Of a DNA stretch of 23,260 bases, positions 22,332 through 23,260 are shown piece after piece. A model generated the notes under the pieces. That model saw nothing but the letters and a program-made list of their open reading frames with translations, was not told where the DNA came from and did no database searches. Numbering within the stretch: the first letter of the stretch is position 1; every line of letters starts with the position of its first letter. This DNA is from SHLJ01 sp041618535 (lineage in GTDB: Bacteria > Bacteroidota > Bacteroidia > Flavobacteriales > Flavobacteriaceae), in NCBI GenBank assembly GCA_041618535.1, contig JBFKFP010000027.1, positions 1 to 23,260 of the forward strand, given 5' to 3'. A program made the position numbers and the translations under genes.

Positions 22332-23260
22332 ATGGAGGTGAATCGCGGCCCGACCAAACTGACCCTGCTGCTGGTCAGCAGCCTGACCATTATGTCTATG
22401 CTGACCATTTCAGCCTCCCTGCCGGATATGGCAGTGGACTTTAAGGATGATCCCAACGGCGAGCAGCTGGTCAAGATGGCCCTGTCGTTCCCGGCCCTTT
22501 TTATCGCCTTGAGTGCCATGGTGGCCGGCCCCATCATTGATAGTACGGGCCGCCTGAAGCTACTGGGGCCCATCCTTGTGGTATATGCCATAGCCGGAAG
22601 TTCAGGTTATTGGCTGGAAAACCTGTACCTGATCCTTGCAGGCCGGGCGCTGCTCGGTATTTGCGTTGGTTTTACCATGACGATCGCAACCACCCTGATA
22701 GCCGACTATTACCAGGGTAAGGCACGGCAGCAGTTTGCCGGGATTCAGATCGCCTTTATGTCGGTTGCGGGAATTGTTTTCGTCAGCCTCGGGGGTGTCC
22801 TTGCCGATATAGACTGGCGTATTCCCTTCCTGATCTATGTCTTATCTCTTGCGGTCTTACCCCTGGCCTATATCTTTCTAAAAGAGCCAGAACACCAACC
22901 CGGGGAAAAGCGGGATGAGGCCGTGGCATTAAAATCGCCGCGCATAATCTGGTTCGTCTTTGCTAATGTGATGCTGATGTGGATACTGTTTTTTATCGTA
23001 CCCATACAGATCCCGTTTCACCTGAAGGACATCGGGATGGAATCAAATACCGCTATAGGTCTTGTCATTGCCAGCAGTACCTTTTTTTCGGCCATTTCCT
23101 CATTCAGCTTCGGCAAATTGAAAGGGCGTTTCAGCTTCCCGGCTTTATTTGCCCTGGGCTACGGACTTATGGCTATCGCTTTTGTCTTTATCGCGTTTGG
23201 TGACAGCTTCTCCATGGTGATGATGGGCATGTTGTTCTCCGGCCTTGGAATGGGTATCAC
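22332..23260 (+). CDS. MFS transporter, 3' end beyond the window
   Basis: The frame is open from ATG at 22332 to the window edge (309 codons seen). The protein is strongly hydrophobic, with about nine membrane segments visible. Between helices 2 and 3 stands the MFS signature GPIIDSTGRLKLL (G-x3-D-x2-G-R), and IDWRIPFLIYV resembles the next conserved stretch of drug/H+ antiporter-type members. A charged loop (EPEHQPGEKRDE, about 190-201) matches the central loop between the two six-helix halves. Start lies 3 bases after the sulfotransferase stop codon, indicating coupled expression. Substrate is unknown; co-transcription suggests import or export of a substrate or product of the two sulfotransferases, by inference only. 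Confidence 0.9.
   Translation, partial: MEVNRGPTKLTLLLVSSLTIMSMLTISASLPDMAVDFKDDPNGEQLVKMALSFPALFIALSAMVAGPIIDSTGRLKLLGPILVVYAIAGSSGYWLENLYLILAGRALLGICVGFTMTIATTLIADYYQGKARQQFAGIQIAFMSVAGIVFVSLGGVLADIDWRIPFLIYVLSLAVLPLAYIFLKEPEHQPGEKRDEAVALKSPRIIWFVFANVMLMWILFFIVPIQIPFHLKDIGMESNTAIGLVIASSTFFSAISSFSFGKLKGRFSFPALFALGYGLMAIAFVFIAFGDSFSMVMMGMLFSGLGMGI

Overview
The window looks like chromosome of a member of the Bacteroidota, most likely a marine-type flavobacterium. The tRNA-Asp gene has a promoter matching the Bacteroidota sigma-factor consensus (TTTG, 19 bases, TAnnTTTG). Shine-Dalgarno sequences are weak or absent. Several lipoproteins carry short signal peptides. The gene content is typical of the group: a long Asp-box protein, an adhesin-like fibre protein with the widespread 'SFKIDHPLDP' C-terminal module, a TPR lipoprotein, a DUF4242 protein and a tyrosine phenol-lyase/tryptophanase pair. 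The genus cannot be fixed from the sequence alone.

Layout. Bases 1-1670 are an RNA and repeat region: a CTAG-rich palindromic segment, tRNA-Asp(GTC) with promoter and terminator, a degenerate array of 77-90 bp units each holding a covarying hairpin, and a REP-associated tyrosine transposase (RAYT) framed by three near-identical REP palindromes. The RAYT block sits inside the hairpin array, because a fourth degenerate unit lies beyond it. Bases 1670-8030 hold a small lipoprotein, a 1091-residue secreted Asp-box/VPS10-like protein, an SRPBCC protein and a TPR lipoprotein. Bases 8250-11930 hold a fibre/adhesin-like protein, a secreted two-repeat lipocalin-like protein, a small coiled-coil stress-type protein, and a relic of the lipocalin-like gene's 3' end on the far side of the adhesin. 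Bases 12214-16000 hold an acidic lipoprotein and a divergent pair of beta-eliminating PLP lyases. The catalytic-site signatures assign one to tyrosine phenol-lyase and the other to tryptophanase; two related 14-bp palindromes lie between them. Bases 16019-19484 hold a possible CYTH-like protein and an alpha/beta hydrolase in one operon, a DUF4242 protein and a serine beta-lactamase-like hydrolase. Bases 19497-19650 look like a small non-coding element with 22-bp inverted termini. The window ends in a tight operon: an arylsulfotransferase-like lipoprotein, a P-loop (PAPS-type) sulfotransferase and an MFS transporter cut by the window edge.

How they fit together. The two lyases would release phenol or indole plus pyruvate and ammonia from Tyr or Trp, and probably share regulation. 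The last three genes look like a unit for sulfuryl transfer plus transport of a small molecule. This is inferred from gene content and spacing; the substrate is unknown. The most unusual structure is the covarying hairpin array beside tRNA-Asp with the RAYT nested in it. Functional names come from recognising families by eye, without database searches.
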